Assembly: GCA_021464245.1 (NCBI GenBank)
Contig: JADCRB010000153.1
Coordinates: 744,001-808,000 of the forward strand
Source: Carallia brachiata
Taxonomy: Eukaryota; Streptophyta; Magnoliopsida; Malpighiales; Rhizophoraceae
Length of the DNA: 64,000 bases
Direction of reading: 5' to 3'
A program made the translations under genes and the position numbers. Shown piece by piece: positions 49,568-60,889 of the stretch. Below the pieces are notes generated by a model that was not told the origin of the DNA, searched no databases, and saw nothing but the letters and a program-made list of their open reading frames with translations. Each line of letters opens with the position of its first letter. The stretch's first letter is position 1.

Positions 49568-51370
49568 ATGTCTATAGCAACCTCAATTCCATGCATCAAA
49601 ATTCCAAACCCATCAGCAACTTGCTCCACTCCAACCTCCTCTTCACTAGCAACCTCAACTTCTTCTTGTTCAGATTGTCCGCTACAGCAATAAAGCCTTT
49701 AGCTGCTGCTGTCACCATAAGGGGCTCTCAAGCTGAGGGGCCTGTTAGAAGACCCGCCGCACCACCTCCACTCAGAGAGCCCTCTCCACCGGCTTCCCCT
49801 CCAAGTCCCTTGAAGCCTATCCCTCCCTCTTCACCATCTTCTCCGGTGGCGCCGCCCCCTCCCAAGCCAGCCCCTCAGGTGGCTCTGGACGATAAGAATA
49901 TCATCACTTTAGAATTCCAGAGGCAAAAGGCCAAGGAGCTTCAGGAATACTTTAAACAGAAGAAGCTTGAGGAAGCAGATCAGGGTCCTTTCTTTGGGTT
50001 CATTAGCAAGAATGAGATTATTAACGGAAGGTAAATGATTCTCTGTTATACCATTTGGGAAGATTTGAAACCAATCTTTGCTTAATTAGGCCGTTCTAAA
50101 CTTAACTAATCACCATGCGAATGTCTTTAACTTGGAACAATATAATTCTGAATACCTGCCAATTTAAACTGCTTTGAATCGATGAGCTATAGTTCAATAT
50201 ATTGGAGTCTCAGAGCCAATTAACCGAAAAATTTAGAAAAAAAAAAAAAAACTGCTTTGAGTGGAATTAGCATCGTATTTATTAGTTTTACTCGTCTTCA
50301 TAGTCGAAGATGCAAGTTAGAGTCGCATGGAGAACACAGCCTGCTAAATATCAGAACATAATGTACAAATTAAAATCTGTAATGATGATAGGACGTTGTC
50401 TGTAGACCAATTCTTGTTTTGCCTTAGAAAAGCAGAAGGACCTTGTTGTTGTGTACTATAATGCCTTTGATTTTTAGTTCTTCCCATTCAAAGGGAAAAG
50501 GCAAAGGAATGCTACCAATTACTAAAACTAAAAAGGTGTTGGAAGTGTTGTCCCAAATCGGTGGGGAAAAGAAAGAAGTAAGGGGTAAGTTGTTTAAAAT
50601 CTCTTAAAGTCATTTTAACAGATAACGAGTACGTCAACTAAAATGGATTTAATGAATTTAGGCCAATACTCTTTTACCCGTAATGGCCAACGTCCGAAAA
50701 CAACAAAAAGTAGCATACAGATGCTCAGACCCAGCAATGTTAGTATTCTAACTATTAGGAAAACGAGGGTTCCGACCAATTAGAATTCTAATTATTAGGA
50801 ACAGGAGAGTTCCAACTTATTAATTTCAATTCCTGATGATTGTTTGTTATTCTTTTCGACCTGTTTATGTTTCTCAATAATCATGGACTCTGTTTAGTTT
50901 TCGACACTCAATAGATGTCTTCAACGCAGCAGAATTTCTTTCCTTAATGGAGTGATAACCCAATTCTTTAAGGCTTATGTATGCATAAAAAAAAAGGCTT
51001 ATGTGCAAACATGTATGAATCTCGCATGTCTTGCATATAGGCATATTTATAAGATTGTGCATTCTGGCCAAGCATCTGGAATTTGAAACGGGATTTACAC
51101 AAAATTCTGCCAAGCCATAGTTTCTTGGGTTGAGTTACGCGTAGTTTCACATCTTTGGATCATGTCTTATGTTGAGTTACAGTTTTTCATGTATGTCGCG
51201 ATTTTCCTCTCCGATGGTCTTTTAATTTTCTATTCTTGGGATGTTTGTTGGACAGATGGGCAATGTTTGGTTTTGCTGTTGGTTTGCTAACAGAATATGC
51301 AACAGGCTCTGACTTTGTCGATCAAGTAAAGATTCTTCTATCAAATTTCGGTATCATTGATCTCGAATGA
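49568..51370 (+). CDS. OHP2: One-helix protein 2 (OHP2/LIL6), photosystem II assembly, chloroplast
   Basis: OHP2 is a thylakoid member of the light-harvesting-like family. With OHP1 and HCF244 it delivers pigment to, and supports synthesis of, D1 during photosystem II reaction-centre assembly. Exon 1 is 49568-50030 and exon 2 is 51256-51370. The mature part is clear: a Pro-rich linker, LEFQRQKAKELQEYFKQKKL, GPFFGF, then the single chlorophyll-binding helix NGRWAMFGFAVGLLTEY, ending ILLSNFGIIDLE. The start MSIATSIPCIKIPNPS matches family N-termini but is in a different frame from the rest and meets TAA after 41 codons. One base appears missing between about 49620 and 49680. With it the CDS is 579 nt (192 aa). 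The alternative start at 49591 is in the main frame but gives an unfamiliar N-terminus. Confidence 0.93.
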
Positions 51371-52910
51371 CTTAATTCTTGATCCTTTGCACCGTGGATA
51401 TCTTTCAATTTTTGTAATTGCCCATTTCATCCTCAAGGACATTGGTTCTTCTTGATTTCTGTAATTGCTATAGCATACCTGATCTTCTGCAATTTCTTCA
51501 GTATTGTGTCTTACACTTTCTTGATCAAATGCTTGTCACGAACTATATCCCTTCTGTTCACTTGTTCTGCAAAAACACTAGTTCTTCTGTTGATCATTAC
51601 ATTGACCGGCAGCAATCGCTGCCGAATCCACTCTACAGGATTTGAATTTGAAATATATCGTGATCAAACAAGTTGACAACACGCGATCCATTTGGATGTA
51701 ATCAGAGACAATTTTATCCCGCTGTATGTGGTAGAATCCAGCGAATGGGAATTGGGACAAATTGCGCCCTTCTTTTGTGTCATTGCACCCCAGTTCCAGT
51801 GCTCAATGTTCAGAGATACGGCCAAAGTGGAAAATGAAGACGATTGTCAGATGAAGTTTTGAAAGTGAGCCGTTACAGATGAACCATAAGAAAATAGAAT
51901 GATCAGCCCTTTCATTGATGGCATGCCGATTTCAACGTCTCCTGCCGATTTCGAATTTTTCACAGAAGTAGAAGAAAGGATACCATCAAATGCCACCACG
52001 AATAGGATAAAATATCACTGTGGCTGGACTTTGAGTTTTGCATCAAGCATTTTTAGATGACTTGCCACTCAGGGGTGTGCTGCAGCCATTACACTCCAAG
52101 CGTAACGAAACAATAGATCTCCATGGATGTGTGCTTTATGATGAGATTGACAATAAAATCATTACATCGTTTTCTGGCACGTAACAAGTTCAATAATAAT
52201 TAAATTTCACTAAAAACCTTTTCCAGTCCTGGAGCCTTTCCAGTCATCGTTTCTGGTTGCGCAATCTGGAGAATGTTTCGCACTAAACTAAATCTCTACT
52301 TTCCCATCATCACCATTAGTCACACCATACAGATATCTCTGCCTCAACGCTGTGAGCCCCACTTAAGATACAGGTTAATATCATGGGCACTTAAAAAGTC
52401 CCAGACCTTGTATGATCCAACCACACCTAAATTGCTTCAATACATACAAAACAGTGGATACAGTGAAGAATTATAAATTGGTACTTTCCATTGATAGAAA
52501 CTAGAGACTGAAGGATCTTAAATTCATATTTCTCTCAACTATACATTGCCAATCTAATGCTGAAGCCAATGTTGGAGATGAGGGCAAAACAACATTTCTT
52601 TCTTCTTTTTCACCGTTTCTTCTTCTTCTTCTGATTTCCGCTTCTTCTTCCTCTTGTTCCTCTTCTTCTTTTTCTGCGTGTTCTTGTTCTTATTCTTTTT
52701 CCATTGGCTTCCTCCTTTTGCTCATTCCAACAATAAGCAAAAAGGAGTAATAGGAACAACAAGAAAGTGGAAGAAGATTAAACAAGGATGCCTGAGCCCT
52801 GCCAGGAGTGGGGCTCTAGAAGCATACTAATCCCACCATTGAATCCATCATTCTATACGAAACATCAAGAGCAGAACAACTACTTCCCTACAATGAGTCA
52901 TCTCAGACAC
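51371..52910. other. OHP2 3' region and spacer; Lys-rich stretch on the minus strand
   Basis: From 51371 to about 52550 I see no gene. At 52580-52720 the minus strand reads as a Lys/Arg/Glu-rich low-complexity frame (KKKKRNKRKKKRK), made of ttc/ctt-type repeats on the plus strand. It could be 3' UTR of the minus-strand gene or a lost exon, but no conserved start is present. Confidence 0.4.
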
Positions 52911-53156
52911 TCATTTGCAAATAGCATAGGCAAAAGTAACCAAAAACAATATACAAACTACATGCATTCCCCTTTGTAGACGCTGCATCCTCGCTTCCAG
53001 CCTTTCCACTCGAGCCTCCACATTTGATATCCGCGTCTCCAACATTTCAATTTGTGTAGCCCATTCTGCATCTACATGTTCTATACCATTCTCAGTAATT
53101 TGTGGATAATCCTCATCTTCAGGCGAATCATCTTCCCATGATTGATAGTGACACAT
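52911..53156 (-). CDS. Small coiled-coil protein with C-terminal membrane segment (81 aa)
   Basis: Reading from 53156, the protein has an acidic N-terminus (SWEDDSPEDEDYP), then heptads EMLETRISNVEARVERLEAR (about residues 37-56) forming a coiled coil. A hydrophobic tail follows, VVCILFLVTFAYAICK (about 66-81), at the very C-terminus as in tail-anchored proteins. A 5' UTR intron is likely: donor ctttcag|gtaatc near 53645 and acceptor ttgcag|taaac near 53176 on the minus strand. Exon-like GC-richer leader extends to about 53760. No named family is recognised. The intron signals and balanced composition support a real gene. Confidence 0.65.
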   Translation of the reverse strand: MCHYQSWEDDSPEDEDYPQITENGIEHVDAEWATQIEMLETRISNVEARVERLEARMQRLQRGMHVVCILFLVTFAYAICK

Positions 53157-53994
53157 CTCTATTCATGCCGTTTACTGCAATAACTGGTGAAAATTTGCTA
53201 AGCTATAATTGGACATCAAAAGTCATGACCATCATAAAAAGAATATTCATAATCAATAACCTTCATCAATTATAGATTTTCAGATAACTGCAAAACGATC
53301 TTGTTCCAATTATAATAACTCTCTGGTCAAAATTTGATTATGCAAATGCAGATGACAGTATATACTCTTTTACGAATAAAAGACCCTGCATCCAAAATTT
53401 GTATTACAAGAGCAATTCCGCTTGGAATTTAGAAAAAAAAAAGACCCATTTAGGAAAATTAAAATTTGATACAGAACGTAATGGTATTGATTACGAAATA
53501 TCACCGAAATCCTTGGCTCTCCAGAACCCTAAAACTGTACAATTACAAGTTAACAACCACACAAACAAAACCCCATTTCTCTACCTCAAAAAGGATAATA
53601 ACAACAACAAAGAAATAAAGAAAAAATGAGATAGCAAAGATTACCTGAAAGAAATGGGGAGACATACGACGGAGAAGGGGGGGCTTCTGGGTGTTGCGGG
53701 AGACTGCTAAAGTGGTACTCAAAAGTCAGAACCCTAGTTGAGTGAGAGACTGCCGAGAGGGAAGAAAATGGCCAATTTTCATTTTATTACAGAAGAAAGG
53801 GGAAGGAAGAAGCTGTTGGCTAACAATTAATGCCCAGATGCCACTTTCCTCGTCTATTTGCACGTGGTCGTATTCCATTGCTTCTGTTGTTTTCGTCCAT
53901 TTTCTTTGCTTTCTCACCTACAGGATGATTCAAAAGAATTTCCTTTTTTAAAAAAACTTAATTTTATAGGTTAACTTCAATTTTCAAATCAAAT

Positions 53995-54560
53995 CACAGC
54001 CTTTAAACCACCTGAGATGGTTGTTTATTAATGTTTTAGTGTGTCGACTCTGCATTAGTTTGAGATCGAATCTTCACAGCGTATCTTCTGAATGATATGA
54101 GAATTTTTAATTGAGACGCATTGTTAAATTTATAACTTGTTAATACTGAAATTAAGTATAGGGACACAATAGATAAAAAGTCATGATATCTTAAACTACA
54201 TTTTTCTTTTTTTTGGTCTGAGACCGTCTAGTATTTAGTCTAATAGACTGATTAATCTGAACCGACCCGAGTAAGACCTCAAATGGTAGCAAAAGTCTTT
54301 CAATAAGTATTTAACGCGACTGCATTCTTAAAAATTCGAACTCGAGACCTCTAGTTAAACAGTGACGGACCCTGATCATCCGCACCAGCGATTGTTGGTT
54401 ATCTTAAACTAGATTTACGACACATTAATACCGACACCAAGTGTAACGATGCAACGAGTAAAAAGCCCAAGATCCTAAATTGTTACAAAAATAATTCAAT
54501 AAAATTAAATACACATCTAATCCTAAACTATTATAACAAGGATTAGTAACCTTTGTTAAA
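53995..54560. repeat. Diverged dispersed repeats (SINE/TRIM-like remnants)
   Basis: A segment at about 54135-54200 (ttaatactgaaattaagtat to aaaaagtcatgatatctta) is related to one at about 54425-54490 (ttaataccgacaccaagtgt to aaaaagcccaagatcctaa). Tracts gagatcgaatcttcac and aaaattcgaactcgagacc resemble B boxes. The whole looks like nested old non-coding retroelements. Borders cannot be fixed by eye. Confidence 0.4.
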
Positions 54561-56613
54561 TACCATGATGTTTGCATCTACGTAGATCGACTGTGTGTTT
54601 GGTTTGTCGTTTGAAAAGAAAAAAAAAAAAAGAAGAAAACTTTGCATTTTCCCATGTTTGGAAATTATAAGAAAAGTATGTAAAAGTTAAGTAGGAGTTG
54701 TCAAATCAGTAGGGAGAAAGATGAGAAAAAATTTAAAAATTTAATAACTAAAATAATGTTAATACATTTTTTTATAGGAATATTTTTATAATTTTAATTT
54801 ATTATTTAATTATTTGTAAAGATATTTTTATTATTTTATTTATATAATTTTTTCATATTTTTTATATAATTTAAATATAAAATTTTACTTTTTCATTATT
54901 TTTTAATAATTATTTTCTCATAACTTTTTTTATCATAATTTTCTTTCTAACTAAAATCTCATAATCTAAACAAATTATGAGTGTTTAGCACTCTAATTCA
55001 CAGTATTATATAGCCAGCACAATTTTTTGTCATAAGATTAGGGTACCATTATTACTTTCTCATTTTCAAAAAAAAAAAGGATTTCAACCCTTAAGACTTA
55101 ATAACAATATAGTTTGTATCTTTTTCTAATTTCCATAAAATGAAAACTAGAAAAGGTGGTGTGGCTTTTAATATTCATTTCAATTCTCATTGGTTTTCAT
55201 TGCGGTGTAACGGTTTAAAATAAATAATAATAAGAAATTACACAATAATTTTAATAATTTATTAATTTTAATTTTTTTATAAATTTAATATTTTAAAATT
55301 TTTAATTAAAGCCACTAAATTTTTTCTTTTCATTATAATGAAAAATAACAAGCCAAATTTACAAAATAGACTGTTTTTACTTTTTGAAATTGATAAATTT
55401 TACTTTCACGGGAATTATTTTAAAAAAAATTTAGCTAGCAAGACTAAAACAGTAGATCTCTATACTAACATCATTAAAAAGTAAAATTAAAAAAAGAAAC
55501 ATTTTCATACCAAATATATTGATTTGTAGTAGGATTTTATTAAAAATAATTATTTTTATGTTCTATTTTATAATACTTTATATGTAGTATGTATTAATTG
55601 GTTATTAAAAAAAATTTAAGTTAAACATATTATAGATTTATTATTAAAAAATGATGATATATTAATTTTTAATTAATAATTATATAAAAAATTGATTGTT
55701 CGCAATAAATTTTATTTATAAAATAGTAAAAATTTAGTTTTTATTCAGTCAAAAAAATATATGAAAAGACAATTTTGCTCATGAAGAATTTCAAACCAGA
55801 AAACCAAAACCTATAAAAAATATGGGAAATGATGGACGGATCCGTCATCTAAAATATATAAAACGTTGGTCGGGCGGCTGCATTAATGAACGGCGGATTG
55901 AACTGAACTTTGGGTGAATTTGGTGTGGGCCTACGTTCAGTGGGAGGTCAAGCAACGCTGGGCATATGACGACGATTTTACCGTTTCCAACGTCCACTGC
56001 TTGTCAAATGTGGCGTTGGTCTCGATCGGCGGCAGCCGGGGTTCGAAAACTGCCGGCGGTAGCCATTTGGTGGAGTGGCGGTTGCTGTTGGAGCTGATCT
56101 GGGTGTCCCGTGGGCGGCGGTGGGTGTGTGAGGCGTGAGTGAACGATGGGAAGTGGGGTTTTGGCGACAATGAATTCCGGCGCGTAGTTCTTGGTATTTG
56201 GTATAACAAAGAAGATGGCTCGCCTCCAATGCAGTTGCTGGTTGCTGCTAGAAAAAAAGGAGCGGAATGGTTGCCGGTCGTCCGCAGAGAATCCTGACAG
56301 AAGTTTGCATCGAATTAATTGAGATTTTATCTACCTTTCAAATATCAAGTCTTCTATTAAGTCAAATCAAAATTTGTTTCCTATTTTATAAATATAATTA
56401 TGCGCGTCACTCTTTTTTGAACAATTATTTTGACTAATAAATAATAATTTTTTTTATAATTATGAATTTAACTCGCTTTATTTTTATAAAATTTTTATTA
56501 TTTTTTTGACAAAAATTTATAAATTTTTATAAGTCTCTGCATTAAAGTATTGACTTCAAATTTAAGATTTTTAGGCTAAGATTATCAGAATTAGATAAAT
56601 ATTTAAATCAGTA

Positions 56614-56655
<42 letters not shown>

Positions 56656-57523
56656 GAATAATACTTATAGTAGTAATTAAATATTAATTTTTTTAATTTT
56701 AAGAATTAAATTAAAAATTTTGATCCAATATAAGATTATATTAAAATTTTTAGTTAAATTTAAAGTTTAAATTATAATTTAAATAAAATTTAAGGTCAAA
56801 TTATAATTTATAAATTTCTAATTTGGTTTAGATCGTCCAACAAGTTCAATTTTGATAATTTTGACTGATTTTTTTATTAATTTTAATTAATTTTAACTAA
56901 TTTTAATTTTTATTACAAATAATTATGAACTAGAGTAGATCTCTTACCTATCATTAATTAAACTAATTAGATTAATCGGTTGCATCTAATTCTGACAACA
57001 GTAGATTAGATGGAGTAGTCTCCACCTACTTAGTTTAGTACTCTGACTTTGAGTTCTTTAAAAAACATCGAGAATTGGCGAAATATTCTCCCGCCAGAAA
57101 TATGAGCACCCAACGGTTCTAAGAATCGCGACTGAGACATAAATCTTCGCTCTGCTTTCTGTCCCAATCTTCAATTTTTTTTTTTCAAACGGAGAAACCA
57201 AAGATGGGAATTTTAAAAGATGCCGAATGGTGTCTCAATTTCCCTTTTTTCAGTTCCTGTTTTTTTCGGTTGATAGCTTACCAAAATCCAAAATAATGAT
57301 GAGACTGCCGGCCATGGACGGCAAAATGCATTGGACCCATCTTCTTCAATATCTTTCTCTGCTCTCCTCCGCTCTCTTTTGTTTTCTCTCTGACCAACTC
57401 AGAACTCACCACATGGGTCGTTTTCCCCTTCTTTGATATCATCTTTATTTTGTTTATTACGTCAATCAAAATCCAATGATATTTCCGTCTGTTTTTTCTG
57501 CACATACAGAGTGAAGAAACGCC
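54561..57523. other. Spacer upstream of the kinase gene
   Basis: AT-rich, with MITE-like text at 54585-54985 (gtgtgtttggtttg opening, aatctaaacaaatt closing) and a (TA)n microsatellite at 56618-56648. A GC-richer island at 55850-56290 has overlapping ORFs on both strands but no recognised product. DNA from about 57080 looks like the kinase promoter and 5' leader. Confidence 0.5.
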
Positions 57524-60500
57524 ATGGGCTGTACACAGGGCAAGTATCCGGGCAATTCACCGTCAAGAAGCCTGGAGAAGATGAAAATGGATAGTGGGTA
57601 TTTTCCCAAAGGGCAGCTTCCGCCTCATCGCCGGTCCACGGGGCAGAGATACTCTGGCCCCTTATATAATGATCCCAACCGGCGGCCTTTGAGAAAAAAT
57701 AGCGGCTTTAGTAATGGAGAAACCGGTGGTGGCGGCGGCAAAGAAAGGAAACACCTGAGCGACAGGGACGGGGAAAGACGCCGAGGTCGGGGCAGTGGTG
57801 AGAGGGCTGATAAGAGGGAGTCCCAGAAAGTCGAGTTTGGTGAGGAGGAGCTTGTGGATGGATGGCCTAAATGGCTCATTGATAACGTTCCCAGAGAGGT
57901 TTTGGCTGGTTTGGTCCCAAAAAGTGCTGAGAATTATGATAAGCTTGATAAGGTCCTTATTTATCTGCAATTATTCATCTCCATTTACAATTAATTGATC
58001 TGTCTTATAGTTAACATTTCATGTTTCCTGTGATTGATTAATCTTTCTTGTTTGATGTTTCAACCTTTTATGTTGATATTGGACAATTTTGTGTGTCAAT
58101 TAACCTGATAATAATAGGCCAATCCTCATTTGCCTTCTAAGAAGTTTGGAGAAGAAAAGACTACAGGTTTCTAGTGTCTTATACATGAAAATTGATAGAA
58201 TAAACTTTCACGAGATTGTGTTTAATGTCATAGGTAGGTCAAGGTACCTACAGCAATGTGTACAAAGCTCGCGATAAGGACACTGGAAAGATTGTTGCCC
58301 TGAAGAAGGTCCGTTTGGACACATCAGAACCCGAGAGTGTGAAGTTCATGGCTCGGGAGATAATAATTTTACAGAAGCTGGACCACCCCAATGTGGTAAA
58401 GCTTGAAGGCCTGGCCACATCCAGATTTCAGTATAGTCTTTACCTTGTTTTCGATTTCATGCAGACGGATTTAGCTACAATTATCACTCGCCCTGAAGCA
58501 AGGCTTACCGAACCACAGGTACAGATGCTTCATTTCGTATATTGCATCACCAATCTGTTCTTTTTTTCTTTTTTTTTTTTCTTTTGTTCCTCATTATCTT
58601 TGGCAAATGCAGGTCAAGTGTTACATGAATCAACTGCTTTCAGGTTTGCAGCACTGCCATGATAGGGGAATATTACATAGAGATATTAAAGGATCAAACT
58701 TGTTGATCGATAAAAATGGGATGCTGAAGATTGGAGATTTTGGGTTGGCAAATTATTATTCTTCAAAGCACAAGCACCCTCTCACAAGCCGGGTCGTGAC
58801 ACTTTGGTATAGAGCCCCTGAGCTACTGTTGGGCGCTACAGACTATGGAGTTGGTATTGATCTCTGGAGTGCTGGATGCCTCTTGGCAGAAATGTTCTCA
58901 GGCAGCCCACTCATGCCTGGAAGAACTGAGGTAATCTTAGAGTTTAATTGATCGTTGCAAAGAATTTGCCACTACACAGAGAAGAATAAACAATGTAACA
59001 AGGGTGACCATTGTTTTTTGTCTGTTATGCTAATTGTATCCCACGCATAATTGCCTATCCAAAATCACAAGTTTTGATCCTTCAGGTAGAGCAGCTACAC
59101 AGGGTTTTCAAGTTATGCGGCACACCATCAGAGGATTTCTGGAAAAAGATCAAGCTTTCTACAACATTTCGACCACCAAGAGTTTATAGACCTAGTCTTT
59201 TTGAAGCTTGCAGTGAGCTCCCTGAATCATCATTGGGTCTGTTAACGACACTTCTTGCTTTGGACCCAGCTCGTCGCGGCAGTGCAGCATCAGCTCTCCA
59301 GAATGAAGTGAGTCAGAAAAGATCAGAAATGTAGTAACATTCAGAGAAATGACACTCATGATATGATCCATATGCATTGTGAAAGCTTAGGAAGCTCATT
59401 GCTCAGCTGTATTCATCATGTTATTTATAATAGAAATTCCATATATTGATAGGTCAATTAATTGTGTATAACTGCTAATGCAGATCTTCCATTCTCATAT
59501 TCTAATTTATGCCGTCTGTCTTAAAATCTATGCATGTTTCTGTGAATTTAAGTGAAGATATATCATGAAATTAGCTACATTTACGCCCCATCTCACATGA
59601 TAGTCTTATTGCAGTTCTTTTACACGAAGCCTTTAGCGTGTGATTTACCAGGTCTACCTGTAATTTGGAAAGTGGAGGATGAGCTGCCTCGAGCTAATGA
59701 ACAGAGAAAGTAAGTTTTTCTGATCATGGATTCAGCTCCGTTTGTCTTTGAAGCAAGCTATTAGGATGATAACTTTTTCTAGTCAATTGGCTTCGTTTGA
59801 GACTTAAAACCTTCAATTTTGGATACAACTCCAGCACCTATGAGTGTTTTGAGAAATATTGATGTAGGACTTAAAAACGTATGATTTCATGAACTTCTTA
59901 ATAAGGGTCTCTTTTTTCAAATATGGTATGCAAAAATTTGTTCTTCTTGGATTTGATTGTTCGTCATTGTGTTGTATGGTCTTTACTGCATCTTTCATTG
60001 TTCAATGAAATTGAGAAGCGACTCTGCAAACACTTTCACTGAGGCGTTGTCATCTTTCACCTTGTAGGCCCAATAATTCAAAAATGACACGGCGATCTCG
60101 AACATACCGTGAACGTGGAAGAAGAGACCTGCCAGCGGAAAAACCAAAAGAACATTCCAGACATTCCAATGCTGAGGTAAAAAGTTTATGCTTAAACTCA
60201 TCGTTGTCAAAATAACTACATTGCACATAAGCAAAGTTAATTAACCGTTGTAGTTGTGTTGTCGCAATGTTATAGTCTTATCATTAACCTTTAAGCATCT
60301 ATGAATATGCATTCTTCTGGTGCTGATCTAGAGTCAATTTCTAGTGTTATATAATGCATATTTTATATACGCTGTCTCAGGATATGAAAACCCATCTTAC
60401 AATTAAACCAAAACAAGATTCTAGATATTCCACTGCCGGGCTAGAAGACCTAAACACAATGGTTAAAGTACTGAAATACATAGCCATATCAGAAGTTTAG

Positions 60501-60889
60501 TTCAACCAACCCATAGCTAAACCATCTTATGCTGTGAAACATGTGAATTGTGTCAGGAAATGAGGAAGATTTCCAGGACAAAGATCCAAGCCCAACGTGC
60601 AGGAAGCAGTAGTAGCAGCAGCTCCTCTGGAAGGAAGCTGAATGGCCAGGCAGATAGTCCAATTGCATCTTCCAGGCAGAAGATGTCACCCAGAAGACAT
60701 GGCAATCCTAATGGTGGCAAGAATCCTGATAACCTGCCCCCATTACCGGTCACTACTTCAGGCAAGCTGAAGTACGATGAGAGCAAAATGTACAGATTAA
60801 ACCGAGTTCATAGGTCTTCTTCAACAAGAGAATCCAGGAAACCATCAACTCAAAGGACATACATAGAACTCTTTTCAAGAGAATGCTAG
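57524..60889 (+). CDS. CDK-related Ser/Thr protein kinase (plant CRK group), N-terminally lipidated
   Basis: This is a cyclin-dependent-kinase-like protein kinase of the plant group that includes At1g33770, At1g54610 and IBS1. Exons: 57524-57952, 58234-58518, 58613-58930, 59086-59307, 59615-59709, 60068-60176, 60557-60889; 596 aa, all frames intact. It starts MGC, a signal for N-myristoylation plus palmitoylation, so attachment to the plasma membrane is inferred. After a basic disordered region come the conserved GWPKWLIDNVPREVLAGLVP and the kinase domain: P-loop GQGTYSNVYKA, lysine in VALKKVRLD, the PSTAIRE-like helix REI, HRDIKGSN, DFGLA, WYRAPELLLG, then DPARRGSAASAL. The tail is Ser/Arg-rich and ends ELFSREC. 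All catalytic residues are present. The substrate and cyclin partner are unknown. Confidence 0.94.
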
